Shown: positions 26,401 to 35,037 of the stretch, one piece after another
Position numbering within the stretch: the first letter of the stretch is position 1
How the letters are laid out: each line of letters begins with the position of its first letter
Assembly: GCA_947652115.1 (NCBI GenBank)
Contig: OX393562.1
Coordinates: 24,233,020-24,297,019 of the forward strand
DNA: 64,000 nucleotides
DNA from: Blastomussa wellsi
Lineage: Eukaryota; Cnidaria; Anthozoa; Scleractinia; Plerogyridae
Direction: 5' to 3'
Notes under the pieces: generated by a model
The model's input: the letters and a program-made list of their open reading frames with translations, nothing else
Database searches by the model: none
Told to the model about the DNA's origin: nothing
Program-made: the position numbers and the translations under genes

Positions 26401-29400
26401 CAGTTCAATACCTAATACTGAAACTGACACACCTGAACAGGAAAAAGCTAATGCGGAAAAGGTAAAACAGTAAATAAACTTAATTAAAAAGAAAGTATTC
26501 AACAGGCCAGGTAAAAAATGCGCTTTTTATTTTAATGGTTATAAGTGAAGTAAAAGCTCAAATCATGCTGCCATGAATTAACGTTCTGATTAATTAATAA
26601 ATAAAGAAGCCTAAGCCATGTATTATACTGTCATAAAACACGACTAGCATTTGAGAACACGATGGAAATGTAGTGTTTTATGACAGTATAATACATGGCT
26701 TAGGCTTCTTCATTTGCTTTATGATACATATTTTATACGCCGCGAATGAAGACAACAAAAAACGCACGCGGATCGACTTATCGGCTTATTTCCCTTTTTC
26801 TTTCCTCTCGAACTTAAACGCTTCTTGAACTGCTTGGCTCACAACTGTATCGGTAACTTCTTCATAGAAATGTTTTCTGCCCATCTGCAGCGAATTTTCA
26901 CTAGAGTAAAGCTGACCAAAAATAATAAAACACGCCTGTGACAATCCTTATGACTTCAAGGAACGACAAGAACAGCATAAACTCAACTCAACTTTAATGT
27001 CGGCCATGAGGACCGCATCGACTCAGGGAAAACTACATTACTTGTGAGCCCGCACTCTAACTCAGCAGCATTGCAACATAATGTCACGCATATTGTCTAT
27101 GTTTTATACTCTGATAAAACATGGGTTTTGACCAATCAGAGCGCGCGCAGGGTCCTATCTATATTATAATTAAATATAATATGCATATATTAATGAATTC
27201 GTTAGAAGCTTTAAGCTATCTGATTGGTTTCAACCTTATATTTCTTGCTTTAAGGATACAAATTTGGAGAGTGTTCTCAATAAGCTGAAACACGTATATG
27301 TTTCAGTGCATGGATCCTCGTTCCCTTTAACAGGTAACAATTTGATTGCTATTATTGACCTACAGATTTTAGTTCGTTTTTTCCTAGCTAAGCCTAATAC
27401 AAGCATTCGCACTCATACACATGTACAAGAGTATACTTTGATGGGTCAGTACTACCACTCTTAATCAGTTGATGTTACGATAATGATATCTGATCAGACA
27501 AATGCATTAAACATTACTGGTTACCATGGCAATATAACGCCACCCCAGTGGCTCTGAACCGCCTCCAAGAATTTTTTTGAACTTTCTCTTGCATCATTGT
27601 TGAGCGAAGTCACTTTATCGCCAGCATCTGGAAAGACGTAAACAAATTAATTAAATGTTTTCGATATTTTTTGTTGTTTCACTATTTATTATGTCCCTCG
27701 GAAGGACACAGATATGGCATTTCCATACTGCGCTTGATAAAATGTGCGTGGAACGTTTCGGCAAATAGGGACCTTCAGATCGGAGTACTTGTACGAGATG
27801 GAGTACGCGTACGGCTTTCGAATTTCAATCCAGTTGCGGTCTGAGAAGCCTCACTCTTTCCAGTTGCTAACCAGCAACTGTCGGTGCACGATTGCTGTAA
27901 AATGTGAAAGCATGGGCACGAGAACGTAGTTTGAAAACTCGTTCTCGTACTCGTACTTGTACTCTATCTCGTACTCGTACTCCGATCCGTGAAGGCCACC
28001 ATTTGCCAAAACGGTTCCAGTTTGTTCCAAACCAGTTTGCTTGGGGTTAGTTCCATCCCAGTTTACTTGTGGTTAGACCCCTTACCGGCTAGTTCCACTC
28101 CCGTTTTCTTGCGGTTAGCTTTCACTTTGTGGTTTAGGCAGTAATGTACTATATATTGTTTGCAATATAAATATTGAAAAAAATTTGGGCTTCTGGCAGC
28201 TAGAGTTGAGCTGGTACAGTGGTAAGTGCGTGTATCTTGAGTCGAATTTTCCCGGTTTCGATTCGCTATGTTTGAAATAAAATATTGTCTTTCTTTTCTT
28301 TTGAAATAAAACTAAGAGTACATAATTAAATAAGGTCTTCCAAACGTACCACGCAAATTCTACCAAGCGCAGTATGGAAACGCCATAATTAATAATTAAC
28401 TCACAATAATTAATTAAACGCAATAATTAACTCGCACGAACGGCATACCGCTCAGACCCGAGTCTTGTAGAAACTGTTTATTTAGTGATCATCTATAATA
28501 TTTAAAAGTTTTAGGCTCTGTATTTTAATTGTTTCTAATTTAGTTTTTGATTGCGTGACTGTGTAAACCAGCAATTTCGGATCTTCCCGTTAACCTAATT
28601 GAATCGCTTGTCAAAATTTAAAATTATGTAGAAAAACCTTCGAAGCGAGAGGGCAACAAACGTTTACAAAAACGTGTTTTCTTTTTCTCACTTTCTCCAC
28701 CTCTTTCATTCAGCTTACAAAGTTAAGTAAACAACGCGCCAACGCTTTTGCCGGGTTGTCCAAAACCACAGCAGCGCGCAATTTTCCGCCAAGAAAGGAG
28801 TTCCACTATTGTATTTTATAGATGTACTGCAATAAGGAGGAACATTTGAAAGTACATTTTTATTTTATTGGTGAATTTTCTCTTGAAGATGAAAGCAAGA
28901 TCGATAACATGTACACCGAGACAGGCAGGAATCGTGAAATGTGCAATCAAATAGCCCGGAAAGTGTTCCTCAATCAATCTCTCACCACCAAGGTGGCTCC
29001 TTGTGGTCCTGATGTAAGTAACGAAGAAATGAAATAATGACAGCACTATCTTAAAGAATCTGACCCACCCATTATGCATCGCGAGTCAAACCGCCATTTT
29101 TGGGGCCCCCGAAAAAGCGAGTTTAAGCGACCAACATATTTTATCTGTTTCCAGTGACGTTGAATGCAAGCAGGTGACATCTTTACGAAAATATACTCCT
29201 CGTTAATTTTTCTTTGGGGTTTTGTACAATCGCTTTTTGTGATAACAATAACAATAATAGAGGCGCGTGATGCAAAGTGGGTGGGTCAGGCTCTTTAAGA
29301 TAAAATGTTTAGAAGACGTTGAAAGTCCGCTGCTATGCAAAACGTGTAAATTACCAAAAGGGTTACCCATATTAATGGGACACGAAGCCGTGCCATGACT

Positions 29401-32400
29401 GAGCCTCAAGCTACAGATGATGAAAGAGTGTTTGGAAATTAATTAACACAAAAAATAAATCGCTTTATTTAATTTAGCTTCGCTGTACTAATTTATTAAT
29501 CTGTAAGGACACAAGTAAATATAAATAAAATATATAAATAAAACCTAACCTTGTTAAAAGACGATAAATATATGTATTTTAATCCATTATTTTTAATTAA
29601 TTAATTAGAAATTGAATAAACTAATGGTAATACTTTCAGGCATGGACCAGTTCCGGAATACGGATTGAAGGCTGTTTATTTACCTATGTTGGTAAACATC
29701 TTTGCAAAACCTGCAAATTGGACAAAATACACTTGCAAGTTGGACCTAAAGTTGGACATACAAAAACCTGCAAAGTTGCACAAGATTTCCACGGAGCAAG
29801 ATATAAACAGCCTTTCTCTGAAAGCTTCCCTTATCTTGAGGTAAGTGAGGAAGAAATTAAAAAGTAGAAAGCTACATATAAACTTACTTACGCTGCTTAT
29901 CTATTCTATTCTTTACTCCCACTGATTGGCGCATATATATATTAGGCTTCAAACAATTTTTGTTATTCCTGTGCAAAAAAAAAAACATCTTAAAGATTTA
30001 CACACTCTCGCAGCAAGCGTTTAGAATCATGAAATGCGACGGTTATTATGTTTTCCATTCGTCACAGATTGCATATATCTATACAACATCATTTTAAACA
30101 GCATAAATAAAACACTTTTCTCCAAGGTTTTAATACAAGAAGATGGAAGGAAAAGAGAGCTGGTTGTTGGAGTGGTAAGGGCTCACCACAACCTACACAA
30201 GTCTGCAGGCAAGATTAAAGACACCATCGGCTACTACACCTCTGATGGGCGTCTCCTTAATACTTGTGAAAACGAGCAGACCAGTAGCGTTCAACTGGTT
30301 GAAGGTATCAGTTTTATTCTAGGGTAGTTAATGGTAGCGGAGAAACACACCGGACGCTTTTATTTGAAGAAATCGTTATTTTTAAAATAGAGTGGAGTCA
30401 CAAGCACAGTTGTTCTTGGTGGTCAGCACTATTACCCATGGTACGGCGTGACAGTAAAAGCAAACATGGTGACCAAATCGACAGTAAATATGTCTCAAAA
30501 AAGGTATAGCCAGCTTCGTCAAATGTGGTTTAAAGTTTTTTTTATTCTTAAAAAGGGTAAATTTACGGTCGGCAAGCGCTTCGTTGTGTAAACAAATTGA
30601 CTTTTCTCGAAATCGATCCAGTTATTAGAAATTAATGAGGGTGGTTTTGCACGCTTTCTGACAAAATTACGAGTCAGACACCTGAAGAATAATGTGATAG
30701 ATGAAATCAGCAATATGCTTCAGAATTACGTAGAACATTAAAAACAAGATTATCAGGTCGCATTTTATCTCTTCCGTTGTCATGGAAATGGCCCACTTTA
30801 CAAAAACAACTTAACAAATAGACTTCAGCGGTATTATATAATTTGCTTACCAAATATGGGTTCATCAGCTGTTAGCATTTTATTCTGACGTCATGATATG
30901 AGCTACAGGCACTCAAATCTTCCAAAATTGTGTTCAGTCATCTTAAAATAGTTCTTACTAGTAACCAAGAAGACTTAATTGTTGAGTCAAACCTTAGTCT
31001 CTTGTTTTTCTTTATACTTTTTAAAGCTTGTAAGCAAAAGTAAACAGTTTCTTAAAATCGGCTTGGCTGTTCTTTCTAATCTTACTGCAGACAAAATGGC
31101 ATATCGAGGTGACCTGATTGGTTGTCTTGTCGACTTTGGCAACCTAGATGAAGAAGGTCGAGTTCCAATTAATTTCACCTTAAATGGAACATTGATATAT
31201 GAGGCCTCAATGAAGTACGAAAGAGGTAAACGAGAGCTGTATCCCTTCATTGGCATGGGTCATAAAGGCATTCGAGTTCTAGCCAAGGTAAGTTTCCAGC
31301 ACGTTCCAAGACATATTTTGATGGGTCATTATAACCACTTTTTATTCAGCTGATGCTACAGTTATGTTGTCAAGCAAATGACCAATGTATGATGAACACG
31401 TTGTTATCATTTCTATGAAACAATAGGTCACCATAACAACTGTACAACCTACAGACCCTTAATTTTTGCTTCAACTGCAAATAACTCAAAAACGGTGACC
31501 CATATTTTTTATTATCAAATTTTGATCAACATGACAAGATGCAAGTTTTCCATGCAAAATTTAAAAATTCTGTTGATGGGGTTGAGAGCCACCTTAAATT
31601 TACGAAAACTTAAGGTAGCTCTGAAACCCAACTAGAGCATTCTTTTGAACTTTGCCAAAAGTTGCATCTTATCTTGCTGATCAAAATTTAACAATAAAAA
31701 GTATGGGTCATCGAGCTCATTTTTGAATTATTAGCAGTTAACGCAAATATTAAGGGTGTATTTAGATGGTTGTACTGTCGCTATGGTAACTTTTAATGCT
31801 AAGAAAATTATCATAACTTGTTTACCAATGATTGGGCATCTGTTTGACACCATAACTGTTACTTCAACTGAAAAAGATACGAATTCGTAGCATTAATCCG
31901 TCAAAGTTGAGGTGCTTAGAAATGCAGGAAACAGTTAGGATCCACCTTAATCGAGTTATTTAGTCTGTCTTTAACTCAAAAAAATTACGTGCGCAGTTTA
32001 TAATCTTTTAAGCTACCTCTTCAGTGCTTATCGGATTTTATTTCTTATTTTTTGGAAGGGCGTACATAGATTAGGCGGAGGGGTTGTATTAAAGGGCATT
32101 GTCACGTTATTGAAGCGTCAATTTCAAAACGCTGAAACCTATGCACAATATAAACGCAACAATAATGGACTAGTTTTGTTTCCAAAGACCATAGTAGTAC
32201 ATTGAAATTGTTAACTCCTGTATGCTGTTACGGATAACGACGATAGAAATGGATTGAAACTTGAAAGCCTTAGCCAATTTTATCAAATTTCCAAGCTATG
32301 TAATTAAAAACCCCCATTAAATACTATGGTTCCTTTCTGCTGTTAATATGCCATTAGAATTCATCTTGATGATTTTGTGTACAATAACAGGCACAAGAGA

Positions 32401-33057
32401 ATAACTTTTGAAGAATTGACCCGAAAACCGAAAAATCCCCGTGACAGTGTCCCTTTAAAAAGGAAGAAATGTTTGCTTTGTGTTCTAGAGTAGTATGCCG
32501 CATAACTGATGGTGGCACGAAACTTCAGCGTTAATTTGAAATAGACCAATTTCGATATATTAAAATTCAGCCTAAGACAAGAGACCTCAGCACGAGGCTC
32601 TGGGGACTAAGGCCTATTGTCCTAGGCTGAATTTTATAAATTACCATGGCAACGTTTGGCGCGAAATTTCTCTATACAATAAACAAGTCAAAAACCCACG
32701 ATTCTGGGCGTAATGTCAAAATTCTCATAATTTCCCGAGCCTTTCTTAATTTCACTCGTCACCATTTGATTACCCATACTAATTCTGTTCTTACAGGTGT
32801 TCACTGGAAAAAGTGACGAAGGAACATCCACTCAGGATATTCTATCAGGAACAGTTGATTCAGTTGCGAAGCTTAAAGAAGCCAATGACGTTGAGTTCCA
32901 GAAATTACACCAAAGACTTTCGGAAGTTGTGGAAAAAAAGCAGAAAAAAATTGAAGAAATTATAAGAGAACAGGAGACAAAAATTGATAGCATTAGGAAT
33001 TCCATGAATGAAGTATTGCAGATTCTCCGAGATATGAATATGAAGACCAAAACATAA
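8497..33057 (+). CDS. TRPC-like cation channel with C-terminal SPRY domain and coiled coil
   Basis: Thirteen exons join in one frame (891 aa): 8497-8548, 9621-9727, 10292-10486, 18653-18845, 22765-23101, 23827-24186, 25627-25816, 26249-26461, 28822-29013, 29640-29840, 30127-30304, 31091-31287, 32797-33057. All have GT-AG borders and the phases match throughout. Residues about 119-180 match the TRPC pre-S1 region (FISHPVV, then a tryptophan-rich helix). S1-S2 are about 196-245, S3-S4 about 299-352, S5 about 371-393, the pore (WWEIVKHLSWTLLG) about 415-430, and S6 (LILLVNMMIAVLSSTYERV) about 455-475. A TRP-box region with REWSLRKA follows. Residues about 690-805 look like SPRY (IGYYTSDGRLL, GDLIGCLVDF, INFTLNG, LYPFIG). 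The last 86 residues form a Lys/Glu-rich coiled coil. No ankyrin repeats are seen; they may lie upstream. The channel calls are secure. That channel and SPRY parts form one transcript is inferred from phase and lack of an intervening stop or promoter. An AATAAA lies at 33632. Confidence 0.75.
11622..11712. repeat. Fold-back repeat, 42-nt arms
   Basis: Arms at 11622-11663 and 11671-11712 are inverted copies with 39 of 42 positions matching (ATTGTTTGATAAAAATGGAA ... ). It lies in the long TRPC-like intron and directly adjoins another inverted repeat. Confidence 0.75.
11717..11786. repeat. Inverted repeat, CTCGTCCTCAGAGCCCG family
   Basis: CAATCTCGTCCTCAGAGCCC on the left is mirrored by GGGCTCTGGAGACGAGATTG on the right. 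The spacing is short enough to form a hairpin. It looks like a small MITE remnant. Confidence 0.6.
11846..12017. mobile_element. 172-bp MITE with GGGCCTGATTACATG ends
   Basis: The terminal inverted repeats are AGGGCCTGATTACATG and CATGTAATCAGGCCCT, a perfect 16-bp match. Internal GGGCTGGCCCGGTTAGCCG copies are also inverted. No coding capacity and no clear target duplication. Confidence 0.8.
12714..12747. repeat. Left terminal inverted repeat of element A
   Basis: CACGCCGGGCTAGCGCGCG here matches the reverse complement of 16118-16136 with one mismatch. The similarity continues more weakly over a further 15 bp (CACAAAGCTGCATT versus CTCAAAAGTGCATT). Confidence 0.75.
12818..12825 (+). promoter_or_regulatory. 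TATA box for element A gene 1
   Basis: TATAAATA lies about 105 bp inside the left terminal repeat. It is followed by a likely untranslated first exon ending at 13001 (ACAAAG before GTAAGT) and a second exon from 13187 that carries the ATG at 13191. Its position between the transposon end and the gene suggests that the element carries its own promoter. Confidence 0.55.
13191..15179 (+). CDS. Element A gene 1, spliced N-terminal part of transposase-like protein
   Basis: Coding exons 13191-13337, 14666-14722 and 14805-15179 join in one frame (193 codons). A further GTAAGA donor sits at 15180. The protein starts MPHTKNSRFDVNAFMKARKE, is basic with a likely coiled coil, and continues into a segment (RRQETMKTASTIHGGSENN, then PAFDGIFDTLAKRCKV, then SSGVMGKRKYK) that aligns with the first 140 or so residues of the long open frame in element B. 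The exons for the core and tail are absent: 240 bp after the last donor, the convergent gene 2 has already ended. The introns are not present in element B. I infer a truncated transposase-like gene; it might still give a short DNA-binding product. Confidence 0.6.
13723..14581. mobile_element. MITE nested in element A intron
   Basis: The ends are inverted copies: AGGGATGCACCATTAGAAAT followed by GTGAAGGGG on the left, mirrored on the right up to 14581. The inner part of the right end is a C homopolymer (about 14541-14557). Since it interrupts element A, it arrived later. Flanks are AT-rich and no exact target duplication is visible. Confidence 0.7.
15419..16042 (-). CDS. Element A gene 2, unknown protein
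   Basis: A single-exon frame of 207 residues. I chose the ATG at 16042 (MAANVESIHE) over one six codons upstream because it sits in AAAATGGCGGCC and matches the start of the element B homologue. The N-terminal half is helical and charged. The C-terminal half has NPWTVQVTRDLPVEIFAFLL, STYGVTHSESR and a terminal YYKFTNAYGYIF. These align with HPWMICFDIAMPQEVFSLL, RTSYGVDVLEK and FHYGYWNAFG in element B. I see no kelch repeats, zinc finger or enzyme motif. It converges on gene 1, whose last exon ends 240 bp away. I infer an accessory protein of the transposon; function unknown. Confidence 0.65.
   Translation of the reverse strand: MAANVESIHEATKILRPLRNQVDNFVLFENEVEENLKRLFEKHRNNQNSIERMRNSVIEVGSIIAGEMTILLKKLHRRLSSRTKAHNPWTVQVTRDLPVEIFAFLLRMVKKARSTYGVTHSESRIMDIIVYTEENRLVRDISRLCDVNREAILDYFSKTFQGPRKGKARVVVSAQKPFTLSYSRKGSYVVIKCYYKFTNAYGYIFES
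16103..16136. repeat. Right terminal inverted repeat of element A
   Basis: Ends GCGCGCTGGCCCGGCGTG, the inverted partner of 12714-12732 with one mismatch. It is followed directly by TGCT, the same four bases that precede the left end. Confidence 0.75.
16176..16559. mobile_element. Harbinger-type MITE with TTA target duplication
   Basis: The 384-bp unit starts GGCTACGTCCACACTAATCC and ends with its inverted copy GCTTAGTGTGGACGTAGCC. TTA lies directly outside both ends (16173-16175 and 16560-16562). GG-starting termini and a 3-bp TTA duplication are typical of PIF/Harbinger derivatives. No coding capacity. Confidence 0.8.
16563..18652. other. TRPC-like intron, remainder
   Basis: I see no exon here. 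A minus-strand open frame at 17178-17453 has no recognisable domain. Bases 17898-17955 are long T and A runs that could fold on each other, possibly two poly-A tails in opposite orientation. Confidence 0.4.
19013..19214. mobile_element. Truncated copy of a 234-bp MITE
   Basis: The segment is closely similar to most of 58461-58694 (shared GAAATGTTTATGGAATGTTA, then GGTCATTAGTTTGTGGTTTT, then TTCACGGTTTTA and GGGAAAGACTGTAA). It lacks the left terminal 35 bp present there. The open frames inside both copies are a by-product of the shared repeat. Confidence 0.75.
19450..19740. repeat. Repeat-rich block with CCTAGACAGGGTATGG units
   Basis: Three imperfect copies of a unit like CCTGAACAGGGTAT or CCTAGACAGGGTATGG lie at about 19629-19697. 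Just upstream, ATGTGAGACCTTGCGAGAGC resembles the right end of the MITE at 24253-24394. Confidence 0.5.
19866..20666 (+). CDS. Possible two-exon gene nested in the TRPC-like intron
   Basis: Exon 1 (19866-20111, 82 codons) runs from an ATG to a GTATAC donor. Exon 2 (20457-20666) follows an AG acceptor in the same phase and ends in a stop, giving 151 residues. Exon 1 has a mixed, soluble-looking composition (RRFDKESSLVDEILAVERD). Exon 2 includes KIKLHGKSKLDATILKN. I do not recognise a family. The matching phases and the ATG favour a gene; the weak polypyrimidine tract before exon 2 and repeats around it argue for caution. It could be chance. Confidence 0.3.
20823..20865. repeat. CT-rich low-complexity tract
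   Basis: An interrupted CTC/CTT triplet tract, with an unrelated open frame on the other strand translating it as a charged repeat. Confidence 0.7.
21068..21401. mobile_element. 334-bp MITE with TGCGGTTACAC ends
   Basis: TGCGGTTACAC at the left is mirrored by GTGTAACCGCA at the right. Inner segments (TTTACTGCGGTAAATG and CCATTTACCGTGG) are also partly inverted. No coding capacity. Confidence 0.7.
21801..22045 (+). mobile_element. tRNA-derived SINE
   Basis: The head carries a pol III A box (TGGCGCAGTGG, 21810-21820) and a B box (GGTTCGATTTCC, 21850-21861) at tRNA spacing. An unrelated body with TCCTCCGGTTTTTCCCCTC follows, then a TTTGATTTGATTTAATG stretch and a conserved end GTCCCCAATTAGTACATCAG. 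A 5'-truncated copy with the same body, an expanded TTTGA tract and the same end lies at 52608-52812. Confidence 0.85.
22053..22496. mobile_element. MITE-like element built from GGAATCCGGAATCC motifs
   Basis: The left end CATGAAAGGGAATCCGGAAT is mirrored by TTGGATTCCTTTACATG at the right. Several GGAATCC/GGATTCC motifs repeat inside both ends. It directly follows the 3' end of the SINE. Confidence 0.6.
24253..24394. mobile_element. 142-bp MITE in TRPC-like intron
   Basis: GTAGCAGCTCTCGTAAG and CTTACGAGAGCTGCTAC are a perfect 17-bp terminal inverted repeat. It lies just downstream of exon 6 of the channel gene. Confidence 0.8.
26606..26708. repeat. Perfect 36-bp inverted repeat, 31-bp spacer
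   Basis: Arms 26606-26641 and 26673-26708 are exact reverse complements (start GAAGCCTAAGCCATGTATTA). It lies in the intron between the TRP-box exon and the next coding exon. The exact match suggests a young insertion or ongoing arm correction. Confidence 0.85.
27768..27995. mobile_element. MITE with GTACTCGTACTCG subterminal repeats
   Basis: GGGACCTTCAGATCGGAGTA on the left is mirrored by TCCGATCCGTGAAGGCC on the right. The inner ends are runs of GTACTCG/CGAGTAC motifs in opposite orientation. Imperfect GTTCCAGTTTGCTTG/GGTTAG units follow at about 28015-28130. Confidence 0.65.
28205..28270 (+). pseudogene. tRNA-like sequence, probably a SINE head
   Basis: GAGCTGGTACAGTGGTAAG resembles an A box and GGTTTCGATTCGC resembles a B box, about 45 bp apart. 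The acceptor stem does not pair and the anticodon arm is unclear, so I read it as a pol III-derived repeat and not a working tRNA. Confidence 0.35.
31427..31790. mobile_element. Fold-back element in the last SPRY intron
   Basis: The two halves are imperfect inverted copies over most of their length. GTCACCATAACAACTGTACA pairs with TGTACTGTCGCTATGGTAAC, and the centre pairs ACCTTAAATTT with AAACTTAAGGT. Confidence 0.7.
32093..32454. mobile_element. 362-bp MITE with TTAA target duplications
   Basis: The ends AGGGCATTGTCACG and CGTGACAGTGTCCCT are inverted repeats. TTAA lies directly outside both (32089-32092 and 32455-32458). TTAA duplication is known for piggyBac and Kolobok elements; the superfamily is not decided here. 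A related copy is at 36351-36859 and one end recurs near 62714. Confidence 0.8.
32539..32645. mobile_element. Second copy of the CAATAGACCAATTTCG fold-back family
   Basis: ATAGACCAATTTCGATAT followed by TTAAAATTCAGCCTAAGACA closely matches the left arm of 360-522. The right arm is shortened (CCTATTGTCCTAGGCTGAAT). Confidence 0.65.
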
Positions 33058-35037
33058 CAAGAGCATAAAACAAAAAAGAATTCAACTAGCTAAGCTCTAA
33101 TCGCGCCTGCTACTCATAACAATGAATTGTCAGCTTTCTTTTAACGGCACACTTTGCTTGTAAATAGGCCATTTTACGATGACACCCCTCTGTAACAGAC
33201 CCACTGAAACCCTACCCAGTGGATTATATTCCCTACCCAGCAGAAATTTAGTCTCCCTAGTACCCAGTGAATATTTTACCCAGTGACTGTGCGGTGTGAC
33301 CCAGCGTATTTTGTTTGCAAAAAATAATAATAAATAAGCAAAACAAAACAGAAAACGAGCGTCCGGTTGTTCGCTCTTCCCAAGATCTTTGCGAGCTTCA
33401 TGTGTCGTTCTCAAGCCGTTGCACGCCCCAAAAGTTTTAGGACGCGCCTGGGGACGAGGCAGAGTTAAAAAACTTTGGATTACAAGACCTTTGTCAAGTC
33501 AATTTAAATCCCCAAACCAAATCGCTACAAATCACACATTTTCTGAAAACCTTATAATTCCAGTTTATGGTTCATTCCTTTACAAATGGAAAAATCTATC
33601 GAGATGATAAAACTGAGTACATGTCTGTGCAAATAAAACTCCACAGCGAATAGGCGGAAGAGAACGATAAAGATCGCATGTGTAGTTTTAGACAGAGGTC
33701 GTAGTTAACTTCCGTTCAAGAAAACTTCGTTCAAAACTGAAACTATTAGTTATTCTACATCATCCTAGTAACCAATCCCTTTGGCTCAGGAGCCGCTATC
33801 AATCATATATGCATTAATGATCCATAAATGGTAATGATCAGGCTATTCTGGGACGCTACAGGAAGCGGGGAGACCATTCTATTGAGCTGTTTAATACGCA
33901 CAAACCAAAACCAGGGTAAGTACTAAGACACTCGGCTATCTAGTGATTGCAATTTAGGAATATTGTCAATGATTGAGGGTTCCTAAGTTGAAAGCGATAC
34001 CTGCCCACTAAATTGGCAGTTGGATTTTAACTTGAAATGTTATTCTTTACCGTGCCTTGTACACGGCAATAGATCCAGCTCTACGGGGCTCAGACTATTT
34101 CTCCGTAATAAAATAGCAATCTATATAGCTTGATTTGCCTGCAGTTTGCGTTTTCAGGGAATGCACAAGGTAATTAACGGTAACCTATGCGCTTTTATCT
34201 GCGGTTATTTGTAGAATTAGTGACGAGGAACCAAATTACGAAATACGTACACGTTATCAGGAAGCACCAGTCGCGCTACTTTCACTTTCGAATGTGGTAT
34301 TACGAAACGAGATATATAACCCAGCACATTCTATTCAATTGTATTGAACTCACCAAAAGCTGCTCAATTTCCAACCATAACAGAAAGATAATTAATGAAT
34401 CAAACGCATCCAATGGTCGATATTATCGACCATTGGATGCGTTTGATTCATAATCGACTCGATAAGCTCACATCGTCTATCCGGGTTTTTATATATTATA
34501 CGAATTTCTTTCTCTGTCGTGACTTTAGGTGTCACACAAGGCCAAATGACGCCCTTCCAATCTCGTACCTCGAGTTCATTACTGCACAGGCTTGACGAAA
34601 CGAGCTACTCTCGAAAGTTCCGTTACAGGATCAATTTTGATTGGTTTTGAAGACAATAAAAATGGCTGGAAGTGAAATACAATGTAGTTCGTTGGGGCAA
34701 GCTTTTGAAATGTAGGTATGCGCATTTCAACGGAAGTCCGATATTTTTGGACTTCCAGGGTCGCTCGTTTCCCGATCGACCCTGGGAACGAGGGTGACGC
34801 CCTTCATGATCACGGGATACTTGAAATAAAAAAGTTGCATATATTATAAAGCCATATGAGACTATTTTAAAAGCGAAGAAAGAAATGTCAATGGTCAGCT
34901 AGTGCACTGAAGAGAAATTAGGTATAATTAATAAATGGTCGTAATGAAATAAAATTGTACCGCATTTGTCGCGATCCGACTGAATAGGCTCAAGCTCTCT
35001 ATATCACGCTCCTAACATTTATTGTTATTTATTACAG
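33058..35037. other. Intergenic region between channel gene and lysozyme-like copy 1
   Basis: Contains ACCCAGTG-type tandem motifs (33198-33303), a channel-gene polyadenylation signal (AATAAA, 33632), the start of the segment duplicated at 42724 (from 33927), a GGGTAAGT donor-like site at 33916 and a long palindrome at 34395. I could not identify a first exon for the lysozyme-like gene here with confidence. Confidence 0.5.
34395..34451. repeat. Perfect 57-bp palindrome
   Basis: Arms of 28 nt (start ATGAATCAAACGCATCCAAT) meet at a single central base. It lies in the 725-bp part of lysozyme-like copy 1 (34144-34868) that is absent from copy 2. The upper limit on hairpin loop size makes cruciform formation likely in principle. 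Confidence 0.9.

Noticed and set aside
27255..27333. A candidate mini-exon (DTNLESVLNKLKHVYVSVHG...) between the TRP box and SPRY exons
   Set aside because: It begins in phase 0 but ends in phase 1, which does not fit the acceptor at 28821. Leaving it out keeps the whole 13-exon frame intact. It could still be an alternative exon using an acceptor near 28860.
28205..28270. Functional tRNA gene
   Set aside because: Box A and B-like motifs are present, but stems do not pair convincingly.
30397..30495. Possible extra SPRY exon (SGVTSTVVLGGQHYYPWYG...)
   Set aside because: Its phase does not fit the phase-1 donor at 30305, and the SPRY pattern is continuous when 30304 is joined to 31091.
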